A program made the position numbers and the translations under genes. Shown piece after piece: positions 44,801 through 53,462 of a stretch of 64,000 bases of DNA. The notes below the pieces were generated by a model that saw only the letters and a list, made by a program, of their open reading frames with translations, had not been told where the DNA came from and searched no databases. Numbering within the stretch: position 1 is the stretch's first letter; each line of letters begins with the position of its first letter. The stretch covers positions 50,389 to 114,388 of the forward strand of contig CAWJKM010000001.1 in NCBI GenBank assembly GCA_963843525.1. Reading direction: 5' to 3'. Source of the DNA: DATJPR01 sp963843525. Lineage in GTDB: Bacteria; Bacteroidota; Ignavibacteria; UBA10030; UBA6906.

Positions 44801-45353
44801 CAACCTCAGTGGAGGTCTCGAACGGACATACACGCGTGAACGGTCGATACGGTTACGCTGGCAACTGGTCCCCGAAATTTCGAATCAATTTGATTTCGTC
44901 AACAGCAACAATCTTCTCAGTGCCAGCCAGGAATCGGAGCGGGTTCACGCAATCACCGGGAATGACTTCACGCTTGACATTGCCTATCGGCCGGAGCAGG
45001 ATGTTGAAATCGGATTCAAGGTGGAAGCCGGGCGCTCAATTGATGCGTTTCCGGTCCTTCCGGTCCAGGCCGATCTGAACGTCGAATCTCTCCGAGGAGT
45101 CGTGGCTTTTCGTGGATCCGGGCAGGCTCGCGTGACGCTTGGAAGGGAGGAGATGCAGCTTTCGCGCACCCCCGATGTTTTCCCCTATGATTTGACGGGT
45201 GGCAGAGTGGCAGGGCTTACCTGGACTTGGAGCGCCGGCTTCGACTATAGGATAACACAATTCCTGCAAGCGACTATGAGTTACGACGGCCGGAGTGAAG
45301 GGGGGGATGCCCCGGTCCATACTGCACGGGCGGAAGTCCGGGCGTTTTTCTAA
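41850..45353 (+). CDS. Large outer-membrane protein with SprA-like N-terminal region
   Basis: The 1167-residue protein has a signal peptide ending SGAAAQ and is beta-rich throughout, ending in ARAEVRAFF with a terminal Phe. Residues about 160-260 (GSIFRGFTVGTNRDLSL, GKLTKDIEVAAVLTDENTP, IQPEGTTQTLQEFDKVF) resemble a segment I associate with SprA-type T9SS translocon barrels, but SprA is about twice as long. This could be a shortened translocon relative or an unrelated surface barrel. T9SS cargo and PorV-like genes elsewhere in the window fit the first idea. ATG 41850 is preferred to a TTG at 41844. Confidence 0.6.
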   Translation: MPASYHTPVRCALLFLVCLFVSGAAAQELVPSLPEGSAVLVPLATRPDSIYLLPHMFIAAGTDSLLLDSTFVLHPDSDYVLFARHGSVRFTPAFWKRIVLLERPTVTVSARFRYFPFSFRDFYERHPVVVLQDSAGTLHVSRPSSKLDLEDIFGSNLQKSGSIFRGFTVGTNRDLSLTSGLRMQLAGKLTKDIEVAAVLTDENTPIQPEGTTQTLQEFDKVFVDIRGKDLSATLGDFVLDVKGTEFANLSRKLQGAKGDAEYRFGFSDGSVLAAGAVTRGKFNTMQFNGLDGVQGPYLLTGKYQEQSIIVIAGTERVYVDGELMVRGETNDYTIDYSLGEVTFSPRRLITAASRVTIDFQYSDRQFSRSLLGGQTVSSFLDNRARVTFSFFREADDPTAPIDLNLTDSVKNVIAAAGADRNRAVLSGATRVDSNGYYIQVDTVLADGSAKTFYRYAPGDPAAHYTVTFSRVATGQGEYIRQQIGVYEWRGPGGGDYVPVQFLPLPQLQQMMDVALEVAPLRDLHVTGEFAGTTFDPNRLSFTDVTQQGHGLNVGLQWKPQRLQIGGMDFGRLDLSAHERYTSNAFNPLDRTTDIEYGRKWGIDSLVQTSEEIQEGSVAYSPDSSMTFGGSYGKNIRGNGFRSIRDAGTFTLRSPSLATADYSIESIRSAEEPGETRSSWLRQKGGIERAVFGFLIPRFSYEAERRTFSNDSLETLPGSFSFDEIGAGITLKGLGPLSGNIGVGWRTDNLALNGRLARQSDALTQTLGLKLNEWNNLSDQLDVTVRSRMFTQEFHAGSPDVHSVLVRNQTRFTPLNRGVEADLVYEVSTERASRLDRVFVRVSLGSGNYKYLGDLNKNGVADDNEFVPARFDGDYVAVTVPSDNLIPVINLGTGLRVRTSPARFLTGTGTLKDILSTLTGESYFRVEEKSTERELQQIYLLHFSKFRRDTTTLQGSRLFSQDLFILDGNPSFSCRLRYSDRQGLTNLSGGLERTYTRERSIRLRWQLVPEISNQFDFVNSNNLLSASQESERVHAITGNDFTLDIAYRPEQDVEIGFKVEAGRSIDAFPVLPVQADLNVESLRGVVAFRGSGQARVTLGREEMQLSRTPDVFPYDLTGGRVAGLTWTWSAGFDYRITQFLQATMSYDGRSEGGDAPVHTARAEVRAFF

Positions 45354-45544
45354 ACATTGCCGCCCGCGCCCCCGACAGAGCCGGAACGAAGTTGTCCCGG
45401 TGATTGTTGTTCATTTGCGTTTCATTGTATCATTCAGTATTATCTGAATACTTTTCCCCGGTACGCTGCACCGATTTCTCCGGTGGCAAATTCCCAAAGC
45501 CCGAACGCGCAACCAGCGCGCTGCTCTCCTTCTGGACCGCATCC

Positions 45545-46048
45545 ATGGTGTACTGCACATCCTTCGAATCGAAGATCGGCTTGATTTACATTGCCTCCAC
45601 CGACAAAGGTGTGTGCAAAGTGAGTGTCCCGAAACAAAGCAAAAGGGACTTTCTCCGGTGGCTCCGTGAGAATTTCGACGACAGCGAGGTAGTCGATAAC
45701 AAATCGAAGAACCGCGATGTCATCGATCAGTTGAACAGGTATTTCAACGGCCGACTTGCAAAGTTCACTCTTCCCATCGACCTCCTGGGGACTCCTTTTC
45801 AACAGCGCGTCTGGCGGGAATTGTCAAAGATCTCGTACGGGACAACGATCACGTACAAGCAGCTGGCGAAGCGGTTGGGGACGAGCAAAGGCTTCCAGGC
45901 TGTCGGACGCGCGAACGCTGCGAACCCTGTCCCTATCATCATCCCCTGTCATCGCGTCGTCGGCGCGAACGGCTCCCTTGTCGGATATGCGAGCGGCATC
46001 AAGACGAAGGAATTCCTTCTCCGTCTTGAAGGCGCTCTCATGCTGTAA
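45545..46048 (+). CDS. ogt: Methylated-DNA--[protein]-cysteine S-methyltransferase
   Basis: The 167-residue protein has the active-site PCHRVVGANGSLVGYASG with the alkyl-accepting Cys, the RVWRELSKISYGTTITYKQ helix-turn-helix region and the N-terminal ribonuclease-like domain (IGLIYIASTDKGVCKV). It removes alkyl groups from O6-guanine in a single suicidal step. ATG 45545 is inferred from the family N-terminus; no strong ribosome binding site is visible. Contrast with the Cys-less ATL at 15868. The 190 bases upstream hold nothing recognisable. Confidence 0.93.
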   Translation: MVYCTSFESKIGLIYIASTDKGVCKVSVPKQSKRDFLRWLRENFDDSEVVDNKSKNRDVIDQLNRYFNGRLAKFTLPIDLLGTPFQQRVWRELSKISYGTTITYKQLAKRLGTSKGFQAVGRANAANPVPIIIPCHRVVGANGSLVGYASGIKTKEFLLRLEGALML

Positions 46049-46173
46049 CCGACCTCTCCGATCTCACCCTCAATGAAATGCCGGCGGAATGCCGGTGCAG
46101 GTTGTCCATCTCGCACAATTTCCGTATTTTCAGAGGACGAAACATCACCGTTCCTCTTCCTACTCTCTGAAGT

Positions 46174-48399
46174 ATGTCATTTCTTGATGATCTCAATCCC
46201 GTCCAGCGCGAAGCCGCTTCGACAACCGATGGGCCTTGCCTCGTTCTCGCGGGAGCCGGCAGCGGAAAAACCCGTGTCCTGACCTACCGTGTGGCAAACC
46301 TTGTCGCCTCCGGTTCGCGCCCGGAATCAATTCTCGCCCTCACGTTTACAAACAAAGCGGCAGATGAGATGAAAGGCCGCATCGTCTCCCTCGTGGGGGA
46401 ACAAAGCCGTTCGATATGGATGGGGACATTTCACTCTCTGTTTGCGCGAATTCTCCGGGTTGAAGCGGAGAAACTCGGCTACGGGAGGAATTTCACGATC
46501 TATGACACCGACGATTCGCTTTCCAGGATCAAATCGGTCATGAACCGCCTCTCGGTCTCCCAGCAGCAGTTTCTCCCGCAATCAGTCCGGGCGCGGATCA
46601 GCAAGGCGAAGAATGCGCGGCTGGCCCCAGAGGAATTTCTCGCAGCGGCCAGCGATCCCGGTGCCGACACCGTTGCGAGGATCTATGCGGAGTATGAAAA
46701 TGAACTCAAGCGGTCCAACGCAATGGATTTCGACGACCTTCTCGTGAAACCGTTGGATTTGTTCACGCGCCAGCAGGACGTCCTGGAACGTTATCAATAC
46801 CGGTTCTCGCATATCCTGGTCGACGAATACCAGGATACGAATCGCGTGCAGTACCTGTTGATCAAAGCGCTGGCCAGGAAAAACCGGAATATTTGCGTCG
46901 TCGGGGATGATGCGCAGAGCATTTATGCATTCCGGGGTGCGGATATCCGGAACATGCTGGACTTTCAATCGGATTATCCGGACGCAAAGGTGTTTCGTCT
47001 CGAACAAAACTATCGCTCGACGAAAAAGATTCTTTCAGCCGCTGATTCTTTGATCAAGAACAACAGGGCGCAAATCAGCAAGACCCTCTGGACCGGCAAT
47101 GAGGAAGGTGAAGCTGTATCAGTGGAAAGCTGCAGTGACGACCGCGAAGAAGGTCGCAGGGTTGTTGCCAGGATCGAGGAGGAGATTGGACGGAGAAAGC
47201 TCGGACTCAAAGATGTGGCGGTATTATACCGGACAAATGCGCAGTCCCGTGCGATCGAGGACGCTCTGCGCCGGTCAGGCATTCCCTATGGCATCGTTGG
47301 CGGCGTCGCCTTCTATCGCCGGAAGGAGATCAAGGATATCCTGGCATATTTGAAAGTCATCGTCAATCCGGACGATCAGGAAAGCTTTCTCCGCATCATC
47401 AATTACCCTGTGCGAGGAATCGGTGCGGTGGCGTTGAAGAAGCTGGCGGCGTTTGCGGGCGAACGAAACCTCTCTCTCCTGAAGGCCATTGAGCACCCAC
47501 AACTCCATGAAATGGTGACCCCGACAGTGGCCCGATCGTTCCGGGACTTCGCGGCGATGATTCGGAAATACGTGCGCCTCCAGCACGAAATGTCTGCAAG
47601 CGAACTGGCACGCTCCCTGGTCAATGAGATCCGGGTTCTGGAATTCCTGAAGGAGGAAGGAACTCCGGAAGCAGATTCCCGAAAACAGAACATCGAAGAG
47701 CTTGTGTCGGCCCTCTCCGAGTTCAGCGGGACGCGGGGGGAAGCGACCCTCCAGCAGTTTCTTGAGGAGGCGGCACTGGTGTCTGATGTGGATACGGCTG
47801 ATTTTACGCGTAACGCCGTGACATTAATGACCCTTCATGCCGCCAAAGGACTGGAATTCCCGATCGTGTGTATAACCGGTCTGGAAGAGGGGCTTTTTCC
47901 GCTGATGACGTCGAACGATGATGAACGGAACATCGAAGAAGAGCGGCGGCTGATGTATGTGGGCATTACGAGAGCTCGACTGAAGCTGTACCTCTTTCAT
48001 GCGCTGGCACGCCTCCGGTTCGGAGAAAGCTCTACTGCTGTCCGTTCGCGCTTCGTCGATGAGATCGGGAAAGATGTGGTGGAAAGCCATGTGGCAAGAG
48101 TTGCCGGCGGCATGCGTCTTTCCCAGTACCTTCCGGGGTCGCAAAGAGGGCCGGGGGCATACCGGCAGGTTCGTCCGGAACGTTCAGAACAGCCTGCAGA
48201 TCCCATGCCGGATTACGAAAACGAGTCCCAGGAATTCAGGATCCCTGCGGTGGGAGCGCGGGTGATGCACGCGGCGTTCGGCCGGGGGAGGATCCTGGCA
48301 CTTGACGGACATGGGGAGAATGCAAGAGCGGTTGTCGATTTCGACTCGGTTGGGAGGAAACACCTCCTGCTGAAATTCGCTCACCTCCGTTTGCAGTGA
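46174..48399 (+). CDS. pcrA: PcrA/UvrD-type ATP-dependent DNA helicase
   Basis: The 741-residue SF1A helicase has the Q-motif LNPVQREAA, Walker A AGAGSGKTRVLTYRVA, DEYQDTNRVQ (motif II), QNYRSTKKIL (motif IV), and MTLHAAKGLEFPIV with EEERRLMYVGITRAR (motifs V-VI). The C-terminal Tudor-like segment (VMHAAFGRGRILAL) is typical of PcrA. It unwinds DNA in repair and replication restart. Its stop overlaps the yihY start. Confidence 0.95.
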   Translation: MSFLDDLNPVQREAASTTDGPCLVLAGAGSGKTRVLTYRVANLVASGSRPESILALTFTNKAADEMKGRIVSLVGEQSRSIWMGTFHSLFARILRVEAEKLGYGRNFTIYDTDDSLSRIKSVMNRLSVSQQQFLPQSVRARISKAKNARLAPEEFLAAASDPGADTVARIYAEYENELKRSNAMDFDDLLVKPLDLFTRQQDVLERYQYRFSHILVDEYQDTNRVQYLLIKALARKNRNICVVGDDAQSIYAFRGADIRNMLDFQSDYPDAKVFRLEQNYRSTKKILSAADSLIKNNRAQISKTLWTGNEEGEAVSVESCSDDREEGRRVVARIEEEIGRRKLGLKDVAVLYRTNAQSRAIEDALRRSGIPYGIVGGVAFYRRKEIKDILAYLKVIVNPDDQESFLRIINYPVRGIGAVALKKLAAFAGERNLSLLKAIEHPQLHEMVTPTVARSFRDFAAMIRKYVRLQHEMSASELARSLVNEIRVLEFLKEEGTPEADSRKQNIEELVSALSEFSGTRGEATLQQFLEEAALVSDVDTADFTRNAVTLMTLHAAKGLEFPIVCITGLEEGLFPLMTSNDDERNIEEERRLMYVGITRARLKLYLFHALARLRFGESSTAVRSRFVDEIGKDVVESHVARVAGGMRLSQYLPGSQRGPGAYRQVRPERSEQPADPMPDYENESQEFRIPAVGARVMHAAFGRGRILALDGHGENARAVVDFDSVGRKHLLLKFAHLRLQ

Positions 48400-49325
48400 A
48401 ACACAGACTTTCCAAAATCTCCAGACACGTGCATGTGCTGCGCCCGGCACTGCGTGTAGCCCGCGGGGTGTGGTACTACGCACGAACAATCGCCCGGCAA
48501 ATGAGAGAGGTCGATATTCTCTTCCTTGCCTCCGGCCTCGCATTCAATGCCGTCCTCTCTCTGATCCCGCTGATGCTCCTCATCGCTTCGGCGATCGGAA
48601 TGTTTCTCAACTCATCTTCCCTCGGCGTGCAGCACCTGCACGATGTCCTCGATGCTGTGTTTCCGCCTCAACCATTTGCGCAAGAAATTCGCTCGTCCGT
48701 TCTCGGCATCGTTGCTGATATTGTCGTGTATCGCACCTCTCTGGGGGTGTTTGGGATCCTGGTCCTCATCTGGACGACTCTGTCGTTGTTCGACGCGATC
48801 CGAAGCGTGCTGCACAGGGTGTATGCCCTTAAACGAACACGAGGACTGCTGACCAGCCTCTTCCACGACCTCGGATTTCTTATCCTCGCTTTTGTCTTCT
48901 TTCTGGCCGTCAATTTCACTCTCTGGATCTCTGACCTTGCCGAGGGCGTGGCGAAAGGAATTCCTGAATTGAGCAGGGTTTCCATGCCCCCCGTTCGGTC
49001 CTATCTTCCTGCGACGGTCGTCCTGTTGTTGGCCGGTCTCATGTTTTATATTCTTTACAGATTCATGACGGATCAGAAGCCCCCGACAATTGCCGCTCTG
49101 ATCTCCACCGTTACGTCGACACTCATGTGGCTCGTTTCGGGGAAACTGTTTGCAGTGTACCTCACCGAATTATCCAACGTCACCGCTCTCTATGGGACGT
49201 ATGCCTTTCTCGTGGTCTTTCTCGTCTGGATATACTATTCCAGTCTGATTTTCGTTTTCGGTGCCATCGTAGGACAGGTTCACTGGCAACGGGTTCGGCG
49301 ATTCCATCCGGAGCCCGGTGGCTAG
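48396..49325 (+). CDS. yihY: YihY/BrkB-family integral membrane protein
   Basis: The 309-residue protein has six hydrophobic helices and the family pattern LASGLAFNAVLSLIPLMLL, LFDAIRSVLHRVY and LYGTYAFLVVFLVWIYYSSLIFVFGA (first and last parts LYGTYAFLVVF and SSLIFVFGA). YihY proteins were once misnamed ribonuclease BN; the function is unsettled and they are likely transporters. The GTG start at 48396 overlaps the helicase stop codon (GTGA). Confidence 0.9.
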   Translation: MKHRLSKISRHVHVLRPALRVARGVWYYARTIARQMREVDILFLASGLAFNAVLSLIPLMLLIASAIGMFLNSSSLGVQHLHDVLDAVFPPQPFAQEIRSSVLGIVADIVVYRTSLGVFGILVLIWTTLSLFDAIRSVLHRVYALKRTRGLLTSLFHDLGFLILAFVFFLAVNFTLWISDLAEGVAKGIPELSRVSMPPVRSYLPATVVLLLAGLMFYILYRFMTDQKPPTIAALISTVTSTLMWLVSGKLFAVYLTELSNVTALYGTYAFLVVFLVWIYYSSLIFVFGAIVGQVHWQRVRRFHPEPGG

Positions 49326-49467
49326 ATCGAACGTCCTGCCTTGTTGTTTCTCAGCGTGAAAAGATCGGCGGGCTGTTGCGCTGGAGATGCTGTCCGCTCA
49401 ATGGCTTCTGTTGATGTTGCAGACTGATCTTTTCGATTTCTCCTTCACTAAACCAGGTTGGACTGCC

Positions 49468-51015
49468 ATGCAAGAAGATCCGATTGAAATTCTACGGGAG
49501 TTGCGTCGTCAGGCCCTGCTTGGCGGGGGCGAGCGCAGGATGGAGGATCAGCACAAGAAAGGAAAGCTGACCGCGAGGGAACGTCTGAACATCCTGCTGG
49601 ACGAAGGCAGCTTCCAGGAGCTCGACATGCTCGTGCAACACCGGGCCACGGACTTCGGGTTGGAAAAACAGCGGTATCTGGGCGATGGCGTTGTCACCGG
49701 GACCGGCCGGATCAACGGGAGAGTTGTCTGTTGCTTCAGCCAGGATTTCACGATTTTCGGAGGGTCTCTTTCCGAGGCGCACGCCGAAAAAATCTGCAAG
49801 GTCCTGGATCTTGCCATGCGAATCGGTTGCCCCATCATCGGACTCAACGATTCGGGTGGTGCGCGAATCCAGGAAGGGGTCGTAAGCCTCGGAGGGTATG
49901 CGGAGATCTTTCTCCGGAACACGCTTGCGTCGGGGGTGATTCCTCAGATTTCTGCAATCCTGGGACCATGCGCCGGCGGAGCCGTCTACTCGCCCGCGAT
50001 TACGGATTTCATTTTTATGGTCAAGGGATCCAGTTACATGTTCGTGACCGGTCCGAGTGTGGTGGAGACTGTGACGCACGAGAAGGTGTCTTCAGAGGAT
50101 CTCGGTGGTGCCCACACGCACGCAGTGAGAAGCGGTGTTGCACACCGCGCCTGCGACGATGAATTCGATTGCCTGGAGTCAATCAGAAATCTCTTCGGGT
50201 ATCTTCCGTCGAACAATATGGAAGACCCGCCAATCGTGACCAGCGCAGACCCGGAAAACCGGGCAGAAGATAGTCTGACAACCATTGTCCCCGCGAGCCC
50301 CAATAAGCCGTACGATATGAGGGAATTGATCCGGCTCGTCGTAGACAGCGGCGTGATATTTGAAATCCACGAAGAATTCGCACCGAATATCATCTGTGCA
50401 TTCGCCAGGTTGGGAGGGAGGTCTGTCGGGATCGTGGCGAATCAACCCGCTGTTCTGGCCGGCGTGCTTGATATCGATTCGTCGCGGAAGGGGGCCCGAT
50501 TTGTGCGCTTCTGCGACGCCTTCAGCATACCCCTCGTTACCTTCGTCGATGTCCCCGGATTTCTGCCCGGGACGGATCAAGAATGGCGAGGCATCATCGT
50601 CAACGGAGCAAAACTTCTTTATGCATTCTGTGAAGCGACGGTTCCCCGTATTACGGTCATCACGCGGAAGGCGTATGGCGGTGCTTATGACGTAATGAAT
50701 TCGAAGCACATTCGAGGGGACTTCAATTTTGCGTGGCCCTCCGCAGAGATCGCAGTGATGGGCCCGAAAGGAGCCGCGGAGATTATTTTCAAGAAGGAGA
50801 TTGATGCCGCGCCGGATCGCGAAGTAGCGCTCGCTGACAAGGAAAAAGAGTATCGGGATAAATTCGCAAATCCGTACCAGGCTGCAATCAGGGGGTACAT
50901 TGATGAAGTGATCGAGCCCAAAGAGACACGGCCACGAATCATTCATGCACTGAAGATTCTTGAGAACAAAGTCGATTCCAATCCCAAGAAAAAGCACGGC
51001 AACATCCCGCTCTAG
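49468..51015 (+). CDS. pccB: Acyl-CoA (propionyl-CoA) carboxylase, carboxyltransferase beta subunit
   Basis: The 515-residue protein is a complete carboxyltransferase: GKLTARERLNILLDEGSF, the acyl-CoA-binding LNDSGGARIQEGV, GPCAGGAVYSPAITDF, and the biotin-binding half AYGGAYDVMNSKH and WPSAEIAVMGPKGAAEI. It moves CO2 from carboxybiotin to propionyl- or acetyl-CoA. No biotin carboxylase or carrier gene is adjacent, so the partner subunits lie elsewhere. ATG 49468 is chosen by family length; an upstream frame to 49387 adds a non-homologous leader. Confidence 0.93.
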   Translation: MQEDPIEILRELRRQALLGGGERRMEDQHKKGKLTARERLNILLDEGSFQELDMLVQHRATDFGLEKQRYLGDGVVTGTGRINGRVVCCFSQDFTIFGGSLSEAHAEKICKVLDLAMRIGCPIIGLNDSGGARIQEGVVSLGGYAEIFLRNTLASGVIPQISAILGPCAGGAVYSPAITDFIFMVKGSSYMFVTGPSVVETVTHEKVSSEDLGGAHTHAVRSGVAHRACDDEFDCLESIRNLFGYLPSNNMEDPPIVTSADPENRAEDSLTTIVPASPNKPYDMRELIRLVVDSGVIFEIHEEFAPNIICAFARLGGRSVGIVANQPAVLAGVLDIDSSRKGARFVRFCDAFSIPLVTFVDVPGFLPGTDQEWRGIIVNGAKLLYAFCEATVPRITVITRKAYGGAYDVMNSKHIRGDFNFAWPSAEIAVMGPKGAAEIIFKKEIDAAPDREVALADKEKEYRDKFANPYQAAIRGYIDEVIEPKETRPRIIHALKILENKVDSNPKKKHGNIPL

Positions 51016-51154
51016 AGCTTGATTTCATCGACTTTTCGTATATATTACTTCGCCCGAAGGGGATTCCCGCCTGAAGAATTAGCAGGTTTATACAACGTAT
51101 TAGTCTTCAATCCTGTACAAAAGACAACTCTCTACTTTGACCATAGGAGAACGC

Positions 51155-52378
51155 ATGGGTTCAACTCTTTCTCACAATGACCTCTATAGACTTCCATGGA
51201 CATTGCCTGACAACGCGATCAGCTGGCTCGAGCCGACTAGTATGTGCAACCTCTACTGCGATGGATGTTACAGGAAGAATGAGGCGAATGCTCACAAGTC
51301 TGTGGAGGCTGTCAGGCAGGAACTCGACACATTTAAACGTCTGCGGAAAACCGATGGAGTGTCGATTGCCGGGGGAGACCCTCTTATCCATCCGCAAATT
51401 GAGAAAATAGTTGAAATGGTGGCTTCTGATGGCGTGAAACCCATCATCAATACCAATGGCCTGGCACTCACCATGGCAAAACTGAAGGCGTTGAAGAGCG
51501 CAGGAGTGGCGGGTTTTACCTTTCACATCGATTCAGGCCAGAACCGTCCCCATATGAAAGGAAAGACGGAAGAGGAACTCAATGAGCTCCGTCTTCACTA
51601 TGCACAAATGCTCGCGGAGGTCGGGGAAATTTCATGCGCCTTCAATGCGACGGTCTACGAACATACGCTCCAGGACGTCACGAAAGTGGTGGAATGGGGA
51701 CACAAGCATATTGATATCGTCAATATCCTGGTTTTCATTGCTTATCGTGCTGCACCTGTCCACAAAGGCTACAACTACTATGTCGGCGGCAAGCAAATCG
51801 ATATGACGCCGATCGCATACGCAATCGACAAAGAGAGACGTATCTCGATCATGTCCACCGACATTGTGGATGTGATCCGGAAAAAGTATCCCGACTTCAT
51901 GCCGTCAGCGTATCTCAACAGTACGGAGCGGCCTGATCATTTCAAATGGCTCCTGACGATGCGGGTTGGGACGAAAGACAATATCTACGGATACGTTGGT
52001 CCAAAATTCATGGAACTGGGCCAAACGCTTCACCATTTGGTCCGTGGTTCCTATCTCGCCTATACCAAACCCAAAACGCTCGAACATGGCCGGAGCATGC
52101 TCCTCCTTTCGCCATTGGACCGCGGGATTTCCGGCATCGCCAGGGCATATTTCCATCACGCCATGACGAAACCCACCGTGCTGTTCAAGAAGCTCCATTT
52201 GCAGACAGTCATGATTATCCAGCCCGCTGATTTCATGGAGAACGGTGCTCTGGGAATGTGCGATGGGTGCCCGGACATTACGGTGCATGAAAACAAGCTT
52301 GTCTGGTCCTGTCGGATGGATGAGCTTGTCAACTTCGGGGACTGGGTTCGGGCAGTCCCGGAGAAAAACGGGCAATGA
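51155..52378 (+). CDS. Radical SAM enzyme of unknown specificity
   Basis: The 407-residue protein has the radical SAM cluster motif CNLYCDGC (C-x3-C-x2-C) near residue 32, followed by GGDPLIHPQ and the TIM-barrel segment NTNGLALTMAKLKAL. The C-terminal part carries more cysteines (GMCDGCPDITVH and WSCRMDEL) that could bind an auxiliary cluster. GGAG lies five bases before ATG 51155. No biosynthetic partner is adjacent; flanking genes are pccB and an endonuclease. The region 51016-51154 is A/T-rich (TTTTCGTATATATTAC) and may hold its promoter. I do not recognise the subfamily; lipid or cofactor modification is only a guess. Confidence 0.8.
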   Translation: MGSTLSHNDLYRLPWTLPDNAISWLEPTSMCNLYCDGCYRKNEANAHKSVEAVRQELDTFKRLRKTDGVSIAGGDPLIHPQIEKIVEMVASDGVKPIINTNGLALTMAKLKALKSAGVAGFTFHIDSGQNRPHMKGKTEEELNELRLHYAQMLAEVGEISCAFNATVYEHTLQDVTKVVEWGHKHIDIVNILVFIAYRAAPVHKGYNYYVGGKQIDMTPIAYAIDKERRISIMSTDIVDVIRKKYPDFMPSAYLNSTERPDHFKWLLTMRVGTKDNIYGYVGPKFMELGQTLHHLVRGSYLAYTKPKTLEHGRSMLLLSPLDRGISGIARAYFHHAMTKPTVLFKKLHLQTVMIIQPADFMENGALGMCDGCPDITVHENKLVWSCRMDELVNFGDWVRAVPEKNGQ

Positions 52379-52679
52379 AGGTTTCACCTCGCAATCTCCC
52401 CCGGTCATATTCAGGCAAGCCTTGGGATTGTTGATGGAGCTCAGAACACCTCCAATCCCGTCTGGCCGGGCGTTTGGACTGTAGTTGTCGCGGGACATTC
52501 TCTGGGATCGGTCATCGCCTGTGATGCATTCGATGCAAACGCCCACGGCTGCGACGTTTGCCTCTGTCCCGTGTTCCTCAATCGCCGCTTCGTGCAGATC
52601 GTTCTCCCGTTCCGGCCTTTGCTTCTTCCATCGCTAAGCCATATATTTTTTCTCATCGTTCACGTAGCAGGGACGTTGA
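52379..52679. other. Gene-free stretch of 301 bases
   Basis: No gene, RNA or repeat was recognised between the radical SAM and endonuclease genes. One plus-strand frame stays open across it (52379-52714) and encodes VAGHSLGSVIACDA, which looks like a hydrolase nucleophile elbow, but the frame has no start codon near its beginning. Confidence 0.5.
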
Positions 52680-53462
52680 GTGGCCCACCAAAGCCCGGGG
52701 AAGAAAACGCGTAAGCCTGCAGACCGTTCTTTGATATTCAGGCGAGCAAAAGCACGGACCGTTGTCACACGTCTGGAAAAGAGTCTCGGCATCCCGAAGC
52801 AGCCTTCCCATCTTCCTGCCCCACTGGACATCCTCATTGCCACTATTCTGTCGCAAAATACGAACGACAAGAACAGCCATCGCGCCTATACGGGTTTGCG
52901 AAATCGATGTGGGTCCTGGGAGGAGGTCGCTGACACTCCGGTGCGCGTGATTGCGGGCGCGATCCGTTCCGGCGGCATGGCAGATCAGAAGTCGTTGCGG
53001 ATAAAGAATATCTTGCATGAAATCAGGGAACAATTCGGCCGCTGCACGCTGGATCCGATCCGGAGATGGTCGGATGAGCGGATCATGGAGAAGCTCACAC
53101 GGTATTCCGGTGTCGGCCCAAAAACAGCTTCGTGCGTCCTCCTCTTTTCGCTGGGGCGAGACATCTTCCCTGTGGATACGCATGTTCACCGAATCTGCAG
53201 TCGTCTTCAACTTTCGTCCGGAGCCCGAACGCCCGAAGAAACTTTTCGCCAGATGGGCAGGATTGTGCCCGAGGGGAAGAGGTATTCGTTTCACACCAAC
53301 CTTATCCGGTTTGGCAGGACCATATGCCGCTCCTCCCGGCCGCGGTGCGGAGATTGTCCTTTGAACGATCAGTGCAGTTATCAAGGGAAGACAAGACTGC
53401 GGATTGGCGGTCCGCCCAAAGCAAATCACCATTTTATGCTGCTGGATAACGTTTCGGCATGA
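52680..53462 (+). CDS. Endonuclease III-like HhH-GPD DNA glycosylase with 4Fe-4S cluster
   Basis: The 260-residue protein shares the Nth fold: LDILIATILSQNTNDKNSHRAY (core ILIATILSQNTND), the hairpin YSGVGPKTASCVLLF, the catalytic Asp in FPVDTHVHRI, and a cysteine loop CRSSRPRCGDCPLNDQC (C-x6-C-x2-C-x5-C). It is distinct from the orthodox Nth at 21003 and matches the archaeal/Deinococcus-like Nth branch that includes UV-endonuclease-type enzymes. The catalytic Lys position carries K in GPKTA. The start is GTG 52680. Its stop overlaps the next gene (ATGA). Confidence 0.85.
   Translation: MAHQSPGKKTRKPADRSLIFRRAKARTVVTRLEKSLGIPKQPSHLPAPLDILIATILSQNTNDKNSHRAYTGLRNRCGSWEEVADTPVRVIAGAIRSGGMADQKSLRIKNILHEIREQFGRCTLDPIRRWSDERIMEKLTRYSGVGPKTASCVLLFSLGRDIFPVDTHVHRICSRLQLSSGARTPEETFRQMGRIVPEGKRYSFHTNLIRFGRTICRSSRPRCGDCPLNDQCSYQGKTRLRIGGPPKANHHFMLLDNVSA

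Noticed and set aside
52379..52714. Open frame with a GHSLGSVIACDA segment resembling a hydrolase nucleophile elbow
   Set aside because: No start codon near its beginning, no other hydrolase motifs, and only about 110 codons; probably coincidence, though a gene remnant cannot be excluded.
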